The notes under the pieces were generated by a model. The model was not told the DNA's origin and searched no databases. It was given only the letters and a program-made list of their open reading frames with translations. 55,086 bases of DNA. Origin: JBLHKW01 sp047618565. Lineage in GTDB: Bacteria; Planctomycetota; UBA1135; GCA-002686595. A program made the position numbers and the translations under genes. The stretch is taken from assembly GCA_047618565.1 (NCBI GenBank), contig JBLHKW010000007.1, positions 1 to 55,086 of the forward strand, in the 5' to 3' direction. Below, piece after piece: positions 8,331-17,990 of this stretch (position 1 is its first letter; every line of letters starts with the position of its first letter).

Positions 8331-9499
8331 GCTTCCTGGCCTCGTTCGCAACGGCCACGTGGATGCTGATCTGCGAGTCAGCGCCCTTCCTGCTGCTGGG
8401 TTTCTTCCTCGCGGGCCTGATCAAGGCGCTCATCCCGACTGACAAGATCCAGCGCCACCTGGGCGAGAACCGTTTCCGCTCGGTGCTGCGCGCGTCCATG
8501 TACGGAGTTCCGCTCCCGCTCTGCTCCTGCTCGGTGATCCCGACCGCCACATCCCTGCGCAAAAACGGCGCGAGCAAGGGCGCGACCGCCGCGTTCATGA
8601 TCTCGACGCCCGAGACCGGCGTGGACTCGATCGGTGTCTCCTGGGCATTGCTCGACCCGATCATGACCGTAGCGCGCCCGTGCGCCGCCTTCCTGAGCGC
8701 ACTCGTCACGGGCAGCCTGGTCAACATCCTCGCGCGCCGTGAGAGCAGCACTACCGCGGAGCCGATCGCGACCGCTGCCGCCGGCCCGCCCGCGGTCGCC
8801 AGTTGCTGCGACACGACGGTCGAGGCAGAGACCATGCCCGCTGGCCGCACGCCCTTCCCGAGCCGCATGCGCGAAGCCGCCGGTTACGGCTACGGCCCCC
8901 TGCTCGACGACCTGACCCCCTGGTTCGTGATCGGCTTCCTGCTCTCCGGCCTGATCGCCACGGTGACCCCGGCGAACATGTTCGCCGACTCGCTCCCCAG
9001 CGGGCTGCCCGCCATGGGCCTGATGCTTATCGTCGGCCTGCCGCTCTATGTGTGCGCCACCGCCAGTACACCGATCGCCGCCGTCCTGATCGCAAAGGGC
9101 CTCTCCCCCGGCGCCGCGCTCGTCTTCCTGCTCGTAGGCCCGGCGACCAACGTCACCACGCTCATGGTGGTCCGCAATCTGCTCGGACGCGGCGTGCTCG
9201 CAATCTACCTGGCGGGCATCGTGTCCGTCGCCCTGGCCGCCGGCTTCCTGATCGACTGGCTCTACCCGCTCCTGGGCATCGACCTGTCGCTCATCGTGGG
9301 TGAGCTCATGGCCCACGAGCCGGGCATCATCGCCAAGGTCGCGGGAGTCATCCTGCTGAGCCTGATCCTCAACAGCGCGCGCCGTATCGGCCTGGTCAGC
9401 CGCTGGAAACGCGGCCTCCTGCCGCCCTCCAGCGACGCACCTGAAGAAGAGCCAGCCAGCGCGCCCGCACCCAAGGACGAGACGAAGATCGCGCGCTAG
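8327..9499 (+). CDS. SO_0444-family Cu/Zn efflux permease (DUF318/YraQ-like)
   Basis: A 390-residue membrane protein. I start it at the GTG at 8327 (GTGA overlap with the ZIP stop) rather than the longer in-frame extension, because the mature-looking sequence begins SFLASFATATWMLICESAPF. Helix 2 leads into VPLPLCSCSVIP (Cys66, Cys68), followed by GASKGATAAFMISTPETGVD, which is the diagnostic block of SO_0444-type permeases. A cytoplasmic loop near residue 160 carries ASCCDTT, a second possible metal-binding site. Two repeated halves of about four or five helices each are visible. Family members are annotated as Cu/Zn efflux transporters. Coupling to a ZIP importer suggests metal homeostasis or vesicle-like trafficking. 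Confidence 0.85.
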   Translation: MSFLASFATATWMLICESAPFLLLGFFLAGLIKALIPTDKIQRHLGENRFRSVLRASMYGVPLPLCSCSVIPTATSLRKNGASKGATAAFMISTPETGVDSIGVSWALLDPIMTVARPCAAFLSALVTGSLVNILARRESSTTAEPIATAAAGPPAVASCCDTTVEAETMPAGRTPFPSRMREAAGYGYGPLLDDLTPWFVIGFLLSGLIATVTPANMFADSLPSGLPAMGLMLIVGLPLYVCATASTPIAAVLIAKGLSPGAALVFLLVGPATNVTTLMVVRNLLGRGVLAIYLAGIVSVALAAGFLIDWLYPLLGIDLSLIVGELMAHEPGIIAKVAGVILLSLILNSARRIGLVSRWKRGLLPPSSDAPEEEPASAPAPKDETKIAR

Positions 9500-9660
9500 G
9501 AGCCTGCGCTACAGATCGCGAATCCCCGCTCGACTCCCCCGAACCGCCTGCCGGCGTTGCCGGAACCCGCACATGGAGGCAACCATGGGTGGAACCCGGC
9601 GCCTTGTCAGTCGGCCCGGGGAAGCCGAGCGGGAATCCGCGATCTGTAGCGCAGACTCCT
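9498..9660. repeat. Long imperfect inverted repeat between convergent genes
   Basis: Arms 9498-9532 and 9626-9660 are 35 nt long and differ at only about three positions; the core is TGCGCTACAGATCGCG. The central 93 nt contain smaller palindromes such as CCGGCGTTGCCGG. A third partial copy, CCTGCGCTAC, lies at 9662-9671 and includes the stop codon of the crotonase gene. It may act as a bidirectional terminator or be a REP/MITE-like element. No T-run follows either arm. Confidence 0.7.
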
Positions 9661-9668
9661 GGCCTGCG

Positions 9669-10490
9669 CTACTCGCCCCGAAAGACGGGCTTGCGCTTCT
9701 CCGCGAAGGCCGCGAGCGCCTCGAGTCGGTCGCTGGTCGGCAGCACCTTCTCGTAGCACTTCGCCTCGACCTCGAGGCCGGGCGCCAGGGCCAGGTCCGA
9801 GCCACTGTCGATGGCTTCCTTCGCGGCGCGCACGGCGACGGGACCGTTGGAGGCGATCTGATCCGCGACGGCCTGCACGGCCTCGAGGAATTCGCCGTCG
9901 GGAGCAACGCGATTCACAAGGCCGATGCGCTCCGCCTCGACGGCATCCAGACGCCGGGCCGTGAGGATCAGATCCTTGGCGCGGCTCTTCCCGATCAGGC
10001 GCGGCAAGCGCTGGGTCCCGCCCGCACCGGGAATGATCGCGAGGGACGCTTCGGTGAGCCCGAACTGGGCATGCGCCGCGGACACGCGCAGATCACAGGA
10101 CAGCATCAGTTCCGTCCCGCCGCCGAACGCAAAGCCGCCGACCGCCGCGATGGTCGGCTGGGGCATGCGGTCCACGTCGTCCATCAAGCCGCGAATGTTC
10201 CGCACGAAATGCGGCACGCGCTCGGCGGGCATGGTCCTGCGCTCCTTGAGGTCCGCGCCCGCACAGAACGCGCGCTCGCCCGCACCGGTCAGGATCAAGC
10301 AACGGATCGAGAGATCCTCACGCAGTCCCTCGAGCAGGGTCCTGAAGCGCCGCAAGGTCGGAAACGAGAGGCAGTTCATGACCTCCGGCCGCTCGATGGT
10401 GAGCCAGACGATGTCGCCCTCGCGCCGCATCGACACCAGACCTTCTTCGATGGGAACGTCTGCGGGGAATTCTTCAGCTACCTTGGACAT
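9669..10490 (-). CDS. Enoyl-CoA hydratase/isomerase family protein, methylglutaconyl-CoA hydratase-like
   Basis: A 273-residue crotonase-fold protein. The oxyanion-hole segments are AFCAGADLKERR (residues 74-85) and GFAFGGGTELMLSCDLR (119-135). Both catalytic glutamates of hydratases are in place, Glu127 in GGGTEL and Glu147 in GLTEASLAIIPGAGGTQRL. AFCAGADLKER and the C-terminal CYEKVLPTSDRLEAL closely resemble AUH-type methylglutaconyl-CoA hydratase of leucine breakdown. No other leucine-degradation gene is nearby, so the physiological substrate is an inference. It is convergent with the permease gene across a long inverted repeat. Residues 1-20 extend beyond the usual start; an internal Met21 is an alternative. 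Confidence 0.88.
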   Translation of the reverse strand: MSKVAEEFPADVPIEEGLVSMRREGDIVWLTIERPEVMNCLSFPTLRRFRTLLEGLREDLSIRCLILTGAGERAFCAGADLKERRTMPAERVPHFVRNIRGLMDDVDRMPQPTIAAVGGFAFGGGTELMLSCDLRVSAAHAQFGLTEASLAIIPGAGGTQRLPRLIGKSRAKDLILTARRLDAVEAERIGLVNRVAPDGEFLEAVQAVADQIASNGPVAVRAAKEAIDSGSDLALAPGLEVEAKCYEKVLPTSDRLEALAAFAEKRKPVFRGE

Positions 10491-10955
10491 GCTCAGATCT
10501 CGGGTGTCGGTACGGGCGCAAGCGGCAAGTTCCAGGAGCCCGCACCGAGGCAGGTCGAAGTCCGCAAAACAGTATGGCGATATCGGCGATCGGAAAAGGT
10601 CAGGAGACGCACGGTCTCCGCTGGCTCAGCTTCACTTTCGGCCGCCGCGTTTTCTCGAGATCGCGATCACCACAGCAACCGCGATCGCGACGCCGACGAC
10701 GCCACCTGCGCCGCTCCCGCCGGCGGACTCCTCCACCAAGGCCACCATTACTGCCATTGTCTGCATGGCGCGATTGTCAGCGCAAGTGGCCCCGGACGCA
10801 AGGCGATAGACGGATCCGGCACGCGCCCGCGCGAACACCGCTGGCGACCATGCACGGACACGGGCGGCGTAACGGATCGGTATCCGCGGGTCAGGGCGCC
10901 CGGCGCGCGGATATGCTTGCCCCCGGAGCCCCTCTCTTCGACAAAGGAAACGCGC
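10491..10955. other. Divergent intergenic region
   Basis: 465 nt between the crotonase (-) and the questin-oxidase-like gene (+). The only candidate inside is a 44-codon minus-strand frame (10632-10766), listed separately at low confidence. The rest looks non-coding on both strands: the open frames crossing it are arginine-, serine- and proline-rich. Promoters for both flanking genes must lie here, but I cannot place them with confidence. Confidence 0.5.
10632..10766 (-). CDS. Possible small single-span membrane protein
   Basis: A 44-codon frame, upstream of the crotonase gene and on its strand, encodes MQTMAVMVALVEESAGG, then a glycine/valine/alanine helix (GVVGVAIAVAVVIAI) and a basic tail (SRKRGGRK). 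This is the layout of a small positive-inside membrane peptide. There is no clear Shine-Dalgarno site and I recognise no family. In GC-rich DNA such Ala/Val/Gly runs arise by chance, so this is only a candidate. Confidence 0.25.
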   Translation of the reverse strand: MQTMAVMVALVEESAGGSGAGGVVGVAIAVAVVIAISRKRGGRK

Positions 10956-12053
10956 ATGATCCTGCGACGCACTTTCATGGCCTTCATGCTGGCCGCTGCG
11001 TACCGCCATCGCAGCAAACGACGGCTGCAGCTGGACGCACCCCCGATGGACGAGGCGCTCGAAATGCTCGCCCCTTTCGGGCCGACGTTCAGCGGAGGCC
11101 TCTCCAACCACGGACCGATGGTCGCCGAGGCACTCGTGGCCATGGGTCGAGAGGACGCCGTCGTCGCCTGGATCGATCGGTATCGCACGCGCCTCGAAGC
11201 GTCGCCCCCTGCGCGGGAGCGCATCGACGCCGCGAACTGGCGTCAGGCCTTGGGCGACGGGTCACGCACGGGCAGCTGGACAGCCTTCTTTACCAATGAG
11301 CTTGCCGAGGCCCCGTGGCGCGTGGTCGTCGGACGCTGGGTGCCGCGTCTCGCTCCAGGCATCGCCGCGGCGGGCACCCACGCGGCCATCCGCACCGGAC
11401 ACGCAGCATGTTCGCTCGAGGTCCGTGAGACCCCGGAGCGCCTGGACGAGCTGGCGCGCGGCCTGGGCTACTGGGCGGCCGACTACATGGAACTACGCGG
11501 CAAGCCCTCGGGCGCCGGCGACCTCTCCCCGACCGAAGCCCTCGCGCAGGTCGAGGTCCTGCCGACCGCGCAGCGCACGGGTGGCGGCCTCATCACATCG
11601 GAGATGAAGGCACTGAACAGCTTCGAGCCATTCGAAGCCGCGATCGATCTTGTGGACCCGTCCCTTGGGTCCCCGGACTTCCTGGCCGAACTCCTGGCCA
11701 CCTTCGCCGGTGTGTACCTGAACACCGAGAGCAGCTCCTTCGTCTTCCTGCACGCCGTCACCGGCGCGGCCTCCATCCGCGAGCTGTTGCCCTTTGTCCC
11801 GGAGAAGGATCGCGCCGACGTGCTGGCCTACACCTGGCAAGTCAACGCCGGCATCTTCGCCCGCTACGCCCAGCCCGGCCTGACCGCGGACCTGGTGGGC
11901 CCACCGACGACGTCCAGCCCGGAGGAGATTGCGGAGCGCGCAGTGGCCAGCGGCGACGCCCACACGATCAAGCTCGCCGCCGCATGCACGCGCGAGTTCC
12001 GGCGCAACCCCGACCCGCGCTTGATGACAGCGGCGGACAGCAGAGCGAGCTGA
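10956..12053 (+). CDS. Questin oxidase-like protein (DUF4243)
   Basis: A 365-residue protein started at the ATG at 10956, which has AAAGGA 7 nt upstream; a much longer in-frame extension back to 9573 crosses the crotonase gene and is rejected. The N-terminal block DEALEMLAPFGPTFSGGLSNHGPMVAEAL and the later FLHAVTGAASIRELLPF are typical of the questin oxidase family (Pfam PF14027), named from a fungal Baeyer-Villiger-type enzyme of anthraquinone metabolism. Bacterial members are widespread and their reactions are unknown, so the name gives a fold rather than a function. The His residues in SNHGPM and FLHAVTG could be catalytic or metal-binding. The gene stands alone, convergent with the GT9 cluster. 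Confidence 0.8.
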   Translation: MILRRTFMAFMLAAAYRHRSKRRLQLDAPPMDEALEMLAPFGPTFSGGLSNHGPMVAEALVAMGREDAVVAWIDRYRTRLEASPPARERIDAANWRQALGDGSRTGSWTAFFTNELAEAPWRVVVGRWVPRLAPGIAAAGTHAAIRTGHAACSLEVRETPERLDELARGLGYWAADYMELRGKPSGAGDLSPTEALAQVEVLPTAQRTGGGLITSEMKALNSFEPFEAAIDLVDPSLGSPDFLAELLATFAGVYLNTESSSFVFLHAVTGAASIRELLPFVPEKDRADVLAYTWQVNAGIFARYAQPGLTADLVGPPTTSSPEEIAERAVASGDAHTIKLAAACTREFRRNPDPRLMTAADSRAS

Positions 12054-12078
12054 TCCGGGAGCTGTGCGGCCAGCGGGG

Positions 12079-12103
12079 TCGACGGGAAAGCAGCCTCCGT
12101 CGA
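12079..12103. terminator. Hairpin between convergent genes
   Basis: TCGACGG (12079-12085) and CCGTCGA (12097-12103) form a 7-bp stem with an 11-nt loop, 26 nt after the questin-oxidase-like stop. There is no T-run, so it is a possible terminator only. Downstream, TCCCGGGCCACG is present twice in tandem around 12133-12157. Confidence 0.35.
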
Positions 12104-12169
12104 GGGATTGGGGAGGCGTCGCTCCGAACCGCGTCCCGGGCCACGTCCCGGGCCACGTCGTGGCGGCCT

Positions 12170-13252
12170 TCAGGACGGGGCGGCTGATCCGGCGCCGACG
12201 CTCGCGACGTCCTCTGGCCGGATACCGGTCATGCACACGTGGTGCAACTCGCCAACCACCGGGCAACGCTCCCTGTGGCAGGGGCCGCAATCCACCTCGA
12301 CCCGCTGGTGTCGCTCGCTCTCCCATACGTCCGCGGTGTGGCGCGGGTCGGTCGGACCGAAGAGCACCACCTGGCGAGTTCCGACAGCCGCCGCGACGTG
12401 ACGCGTGCCTCCGTCGGTGGTCATGACCAGCTCGGCCGCTGCACACCAGGCGGCCAGCTCGGGCAGGCCGGCGACGGGGTCGAGGAGCGCGTGCACGTGC
12501 TCGCGACGAGCCGCTTCGACCGTCGCGCTCACGCGTGCCTCCTCACCCGGCCCACCGACGACGAAGATCCGCTGCGAGCCGGGGCCTTCGAGCTGGTCGA
12601 GGGCGCGCGCCCATTGCGATGGGTCGTATCCCTTTGCCGACCCCGGACGGGCGCCGGCGTTGACGAGCACGAAGGGCTCGTCGGGATTCGCGCCCGCGGC
12701 TGCGATTCGCTCCCGGACGCTCTCTCGCGCGCGCTCGGCGACCTCCAGACGGGGCCGCACGTCGAACACGGGCACGCCCATGGCGGCGACGAGTTCGTGG
12801 CACACGCTGCCGAAGGGTCGCGGGAGAATGCGCGGCCAGCGACCGGGGCGGCCGAGACCGACGGGGGTGGCGCCGCGCTCGAGCGCAGGCCGGACGGAAT
12901 CGGTCAGGAGCAGGCCGCGACCGCCGCGCGCCCAGCCGACACGGTTCGGAATCCCGGCGCGGATGGCTCGCCAGACGCTGCGCATGGAGCCATCGAGGAA
13001 GATCGCGACGTCGTGCCCGCTCCAGTCACTCGCGTCGCCGTCCCGTCGTGCGGGGATGCGCGCGACCCCGTCGAAGCGTCCGTCGAGCAGCTCCAGAAAC
13101 GGGGCCGGGGCCACGAGCGAGATGGGGGCGGCATCGTCGAAGAGGGCGCGCTGCTCGATCAGGGCGCGCAGCGCGGGCTCGGCCATGATGAAGTCGCCGA
13201 GCCACGAGGGCATGCGGATCAGGACGCGATCCCTGGACGTGAGCTGGATCAC
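12170..13252 (-). CDS. Glycosyltransferase family 9 (ADP-heptose:LPS heptosyltransferase-like)
   Basis: A 360-residue protein. The start is taken as the GTG at 13252, which overlaps the stop of the upstream waaF-like gene (GTGA). The N-terminal block VLIRMPSWLGDFIMAEPALRAL is the GT9 donor-domain signature. The second Rossmann half carries FVLVNAGARPGSAKGYDPSQW, FVVGGPGEE, and the ADP-heptose-binding type block VMTTDGGTRHVAAAVGTRQVVLFGPTDP. The tail has the cysteine pattern DCGPCHRERCP...HVCM seen in WaaF-type enzymes. It should add a heptose to the lipopolysaccharide core at the cytoplasmic face. With the next two genes it forms a three-gene core-assembly operon. Confidence 0.9.
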   Translation of the reverse strand: MIQLTSRDRVLIRMPSWLGDFIMAEPALRALIEQRALFDDAAPISLVAPAPFLELLDGRFDGVARIPARRDGDASDWSGHDVAIFLDGSMRSVWRAIRAGIPNRVGWARGGRGLLLTDSVRPALERGATPVGLGRPGRWPRILPRPFGSVCHELVAAMGVPVFDVRPRLEVAERARESVRERIAAAGANPDEPFVLVNAGARPGSAKGYDPSQWARALDQLEGPGSQRIFVVGGPGEEARVSATVEAARREHVHALLDPVAGLPELAAWCAAAELVMTTDGGTRHVAAAVGTRQVVLFGPTDPRHTADVWESERHQRVEVDCGPCHRERCPVVGELHHVCMTGIRPEDVASVGAGSAAPS

Positions 13253-14298
13253 GCGTGCGCCTCCTCGCGCAGCCGGGCGCCGGCGCAGCGCTGGAGCACG
13301 CGCTGCGCGGCCGCAAGCACCAGATCCGGTGTCAGCTCGGTCATGCAGCGGTGGTGTCCGAGCGGGCAGGTGCGCTCGAGGCACGGCGCGCACTCCAGGC
13401 CGGGCCTGCGCACGAGCTCGCAGGTCTCGGAGATGCGCGCGGTGACCTCGATGAAGTTCGGGCCGACGAGGGTCACGCAGGGCACGCCGAAGGCCTCGGC
13501 CATGTAGCGCGGCCCGGAATCGCTGACCAGCAGGAACGAGGCCTGGGCCAGCAGGCCCTTCAGTCGCTCCAGGTCGCGCGGCTCCTTCGACAGGGAGATC
13601 GCCGGTGACTCGGCACAGCTCACGACGGCCTCGACCAGGGGCTCCTCGCCCGGCCCGCCGGTGACCACGGGCCGCCAGCCGTGTTGCTCGTACAGGCGGT
13701 CGAGCACCCGGGCGAAGAACTCCGGACGCCAGGACTTGGCCGAGCCGAAGGCGGCCCCGGGACAGCAGACGCTGAACGGCTCCCCCACTCCGAGCCCGAG
13801 GGCCTCGAGCCGCGCCCGCTGCTCGGAAATCTTGTCGGCTCCCACATCCAGCTGGGGCACCAACGCCCGGGGCCAGATGCCGACCAGTCCGGCGGCGTCG
13901 CGCATCAGATGGGGCGTCGGCACGGGGGCGCGCCGGCCGCCAGCGCTCGGCGGCACCACCGAATGGGTCAACAGCCAGCGGCGACCGGACAACGCGCTTC
14001 CAGCCCGGATCGGGACCCCTGCGCGCCAGGCACGCAGGGCACTACCGAAGGAGTTGGAGAGCAGCAGGATCGCGTCCGGCGCCAGGCGCCTCAGGGTGGC
14101 AAGTTCGTCCTTCGAGCTCGCCACCGGGACCACGGCGTCCGCCAGGGGCCCGTCCGCCAGGACTCCGGTCAGGTGCTTGCGCAGGATGATCTGGACCCGC
14201 GGCCAGCGCTCGCTCTCCACGGCGGCGCGCAGGATGGGCGTGGCCATGGCGAGGTCGCCGACCCAGTTGGGGGCGCGGATGACCAGGTGCTCCGTCAT
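13249..14298 (-). CDS. waaF: Heptosyltransferase II-like, GT9 family
   Basis: A 349-residue GT9 enzyme starting MTEHLVIRAPNWVGDLAMATP, the canonical N-terminus of ADP-heptose:LPS heptosyltransferase II. FSVCCPGAAFGSAKSWRPEFF and VSDSGPRYMAEAFGVPCVTL line the nucleotide-sugar site. The C-terminal CAPCLERTCPLGHHRCM cysteine cluster is diagnostic of WaaF. Start and stop both overlap neighbours: ATGA with the WaaP-like kinase upstream and GTGA with the second GT9 downstream. It is thus the more typical of the two heptosyltransferases here; the downstream paralogue may add a further heptose. Confidence 0.92.
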   Translation of the reverse strand: MTEHLVIRAPNWVGDLAMATPILRAAVESERWPRVQIILRKHLTGVLADGPLADAVVPVASSKDELATLRRLAPDAILLLSNSFGSALRAWRAGVPIRAGSALSGRRWLLTHSVVPPSAGGRRAPVPTPHLMRDAAGLVGIWPRALVPQLDVGADKISEQRARLEALGLGVGEPFSVCCPGAAFGSAKSWRPEFFARVLDRLYEQHGWRPVVTGGPGEEPLVEAVVSCAESPAISLSKEPRDLERLKGLLAQASFLLVSDSGPRYMAEAFGVPCVTLVGPNFIEVTARISETCELVRRPGLECAPCLERTCPLGHHRCMTELTPDLVLAAAQRVLQRCAGARLREEAHA

Positions 14299-15077
14299 GA
14301 TTCAGGCACTTCTCCGCTGTGGCGCGGCACGTGGGCCGCGATGCGCCGGCGACGGCGCTCGATGGCCCGTAGCCAGCGCGCGCGGGCGGCCAGTGTATCG
14401 GGCCCGGCGAGGTCGAAATAGCTCTGGAAGAAAGCCTCGCGCTCCGGGGCCGTGACCAGGGCGGGAAGGGAGTGTGCCAGGGCCCCCAGATCCTTGATCA
14501 GCCAGCGTGCACGGGGCGCGCGCTCGCGCCGCACCCGGCCCAGGTCGAGCAGGGTCAGCTGAGGCTCGGCCGAGCCCACAGCGAGCACAAAATGGTGCAC
14601 GTAGAGGTCCCGGTGGTAGTAGCCGGCCCGGTGCAAGCGAGCCGCAAATCCGGCCAGCTCCAGGAGCAGCTCCCGGCGCTCAGCGCCCCTCCCAGGGTGT
14701 CCCAGCCGGTCGCGCAGGGTCTCCCGGTGCGGGATCCAGCGCATCAGGACCACGGAGAGGCCCCGGGCCCGGTCCTCGGCCCAGCCGACGGGCTCGGGCA
14801 CCGAGAAGCCGTCAGCGCTCAGGGCGGCCAGGTTGTCGAACTCGGCCTGACCCGGGCTGCGGCGCGCCTGCCCACGCAGGCGGGCGTACCATAGGTCTCG
14901 CCGGTGCTCGGCCCGCACACCGCCCCCACCGAAGCGTTTGACCGCCAAAACGGGCCCATCCCCCATCGGCCAGGCGAACGTCTCGCGGCCGGGTACGTGC
15001 CGCAGCCAGCGATCGGGGACGAAATCGAGGAGCTCCTCCGCCGCCGGAGCCTCGGGTCTGTCGGTGTTCTCAGCCAT
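14295..15077 (-). CDS. Lipopolysaccharide core sugar kinase (WaaP/KdkA-like)
   Basis: A 260-residue protein-kinase-fold enzyme. I use the ATG at 15077, which has a GGAGA site 5 nt upstream; a TTG lies one codon earlier. VLAVKRFGGGG supplies the ATP-binding lysine region. YYHRDLYVHHF is the catalytic loop, with the His-Arg-Asp and the HHF seen in LPS kinases, and LTLLDLGRVRRE is the metal-binding DxG-like segment. RWLIKDLGAL matches the family segment after it. WaaP-type kinases phosphorylate heptose in the LPS inner core. It is the first gene of the three-gene operon with the two GT9 heptosyltransferases and is divergent from the glutamate dehydrogenase operon. Confidence 0.88.
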   Translation of the reverse strand: MAENTDRPEAPAAEELLDFVPDRWLRHVPGRETFAWPMGDGPVLAVKRFGGGGVRAEHRRDLWYARLRGQARRSPGQAEFDNLAALSADGFSVPEPVGWAEDRARGLSVVLMRWIPHRETLRDRLGHPGRGAERRELLLELAGFAARLHRAGYYHRDLYVHHFVLAVGSAEPQLTLLDLGRVRRERAPRARWLIKDLGALAHSLPALVTAPEREAFFQSYFDLAGPDTLAARARWLRAIERRRRRIAAHVPRHSGEVPES

Positions 15078-15280
15078 CAATCTCCACTGGATTCGTGGCG
15101 CCGGACGCTCGATCGGAAACTCCCGGCCCCCGCCGCCGTGAGAAAGCGCGCGAAAAAATCAAACAGAGGGTTCCCCCGACACGGTTCCAGGGCTCGAATG
15201 GTAGCAATACCCACCGAGGGTCGATGCCCTCGAAACCCCAGTGCCCCAGAGCCCCCAGTCGGGCCGGACAGGTACAGCGA

Positions 15281-16566
<1,286 letters not shown>

Positions 16567-16567
<1 letters not shown>

Positions 16568-17874
16568 TGAGCGACCCGGTCCCCGAAGCGCAGTCGAGCG
16601 AGGTCCTGCCGAGCACGCCGCCCCTGGACGAGGTCCACCCCTTCGCGCGCATGATGGCCAGCTTCGAGGCCGCGGCGCAGCTGCTGGGGACCGAGGCGAG
16701 CGAGTTCGCGATCCTGCGCAAGTCGGACCGCGAGGTGGCCGTGGCGATACCCACAACCCTGGCCGATGGCAGCGTGCATGTCTTCGACGGCTATCGCATC
16801 CAGCACAATGCCGGCCTGGGACCGTTCCTCGGCCCGCTGCGCCTGGATCCGGACCTGACGATCGACGAGCTGCGCGCCCTGGCGGCCTGGATGACGTGGA
16901 AGTGCGCGACCCTGAACGTGCCCTTCGGTGGATCCGCGGGTGGCATCAACATCGACCCGACGAAGCATGACCGCTCGGTGGTCGAGAGCGCCGTGCGGCG
17001 CTACACCGCCAACCTGATGCACGACATCGGACCGGACCGGGATGTGCTCTCACCGGACATCGGAGCGGACGAAATGGTCATGGCGTGGGTCATGGACACG
17101 ATCTCCTCCCATTCCCGGCACACCGAGAACCCGGCCGTGACCGGCAAGCCGCTGGCCATGGGTGGAACGATCGGTCACTACGACGCGGTGGCCCAGGGCC
17201 TGCGCGTGATCCTGCAGCTGGTCAAGGGCCACCTGGGCCTGGCACGCGGACCGGCGACGGTCGTGATCCAGGGTGCCGGCCTCGTGGGCGGCAACCTGGC
17301 GCGCATCCTGCACGAGGCCAAGCACATCGTGTGCGGCATCTCCGACGTCCACGTCGCCCTGTACAACCCCAAGGGCCTCGACATCCCGGCCGTCCTCGCC
17401 TGGCGCGAGAAGACGGGTGGGCTGGTCGGCTGTCCCGGGAATCTGACCGAGATCGAGAACCGGGAGCTCCTGGCCAAGGAGTGCGACGTCCTGATCCCCT
17501 GTGCGGTCAGCAACGCGATCTACTCGCGCAACGCGGGCGATGTGAACGCGCGCGTCATCATCGAGGGCGCACACGGCCCGGTCTCGAACCGCGCCGACAA
17601 GATTCTCGAGGATCGAGGAATCGCCGTCGTGCCCGACATCCTCTCGAACGGCGGCGGCGTCGTGGTCTCCTACCTCGAGTGGGTGCAGAACCGCACGGGC
17701 TTCTACTGGGAAGCCGAGGTGGTCGAGAAGCGACTCAACCGGATGATGCGCGAGGCCTGGGAGGCCGTGCGCGTCGAGCAAGAGTCTTACGATGTCAGCC
17801 TGCGCATGGCAGCCAACCTGCTGGCGGTGCAGCGCGTGAGCGCGGCCGACCACTGGCGCGGCATTTACGCCTGA
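16567..17874 (+). CDS. Glutamate dehydrogenase paralogue lacking catalytic lysines (probable regulatory subunit)
   Basis: A 435-residue protein aligned end to end with its upstream neighbour: RALAAWMTWKC, QGAGLVGG (Rossmann), VPDILSNGGGVVVSYLEWVQ. The active site is degraded. PFGGGKGG has become PFGGSAGG, so the catalytic lysine is Ala124 (codon gcg). GPCKGGIRF has become GPFLGPLRL, so the substrate lysine is Leu88. Lys112 and Asp164 remain. The frame is intact with normal codon use, so this is not a pseudogene. In Thermus thermophilus a catalytically silent GdhA pairs with GdhB in one allosteric enzyme; a similar heteromer is the best inference here. The ATG lies on the last base of the upstream stop, which suggests matched synthesis. 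Confidence 0.88.
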
Positions 17875-17990
17875 CCGCGCCGCTGCGGGCCCGGTCGCAG
17901 AATCGGGAGTCCGAGAACACCTCGAAGCGGGGGTCTGGCTATGATCAGCGCCTCGAACACGCCCGAAGCCCTCACCCGAGAGACCCTCAC

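Noticed and set aside
8378..9316. 312-codon minus-strand frame opposite the SO_0444 permease
   Set aside because: Gly/Arg/Asp/His-rich shadow; the plus-strand permease has clear family motifs.
9573..10955. N-terminal extension of the questin-oxidase-like protein to 826 residues
   Set aside because: It runs antisense through the crotonase gene, which has both catalytic glutamates; AAAGGA before 10956 marks the real start.
17085..17990. Extension of the NiSOD frame upstream across the second GDH gene
   Set aside because: Arginine-rich shadow of the GDH paralogue; the signal peptide begins at the GTG at 17991.
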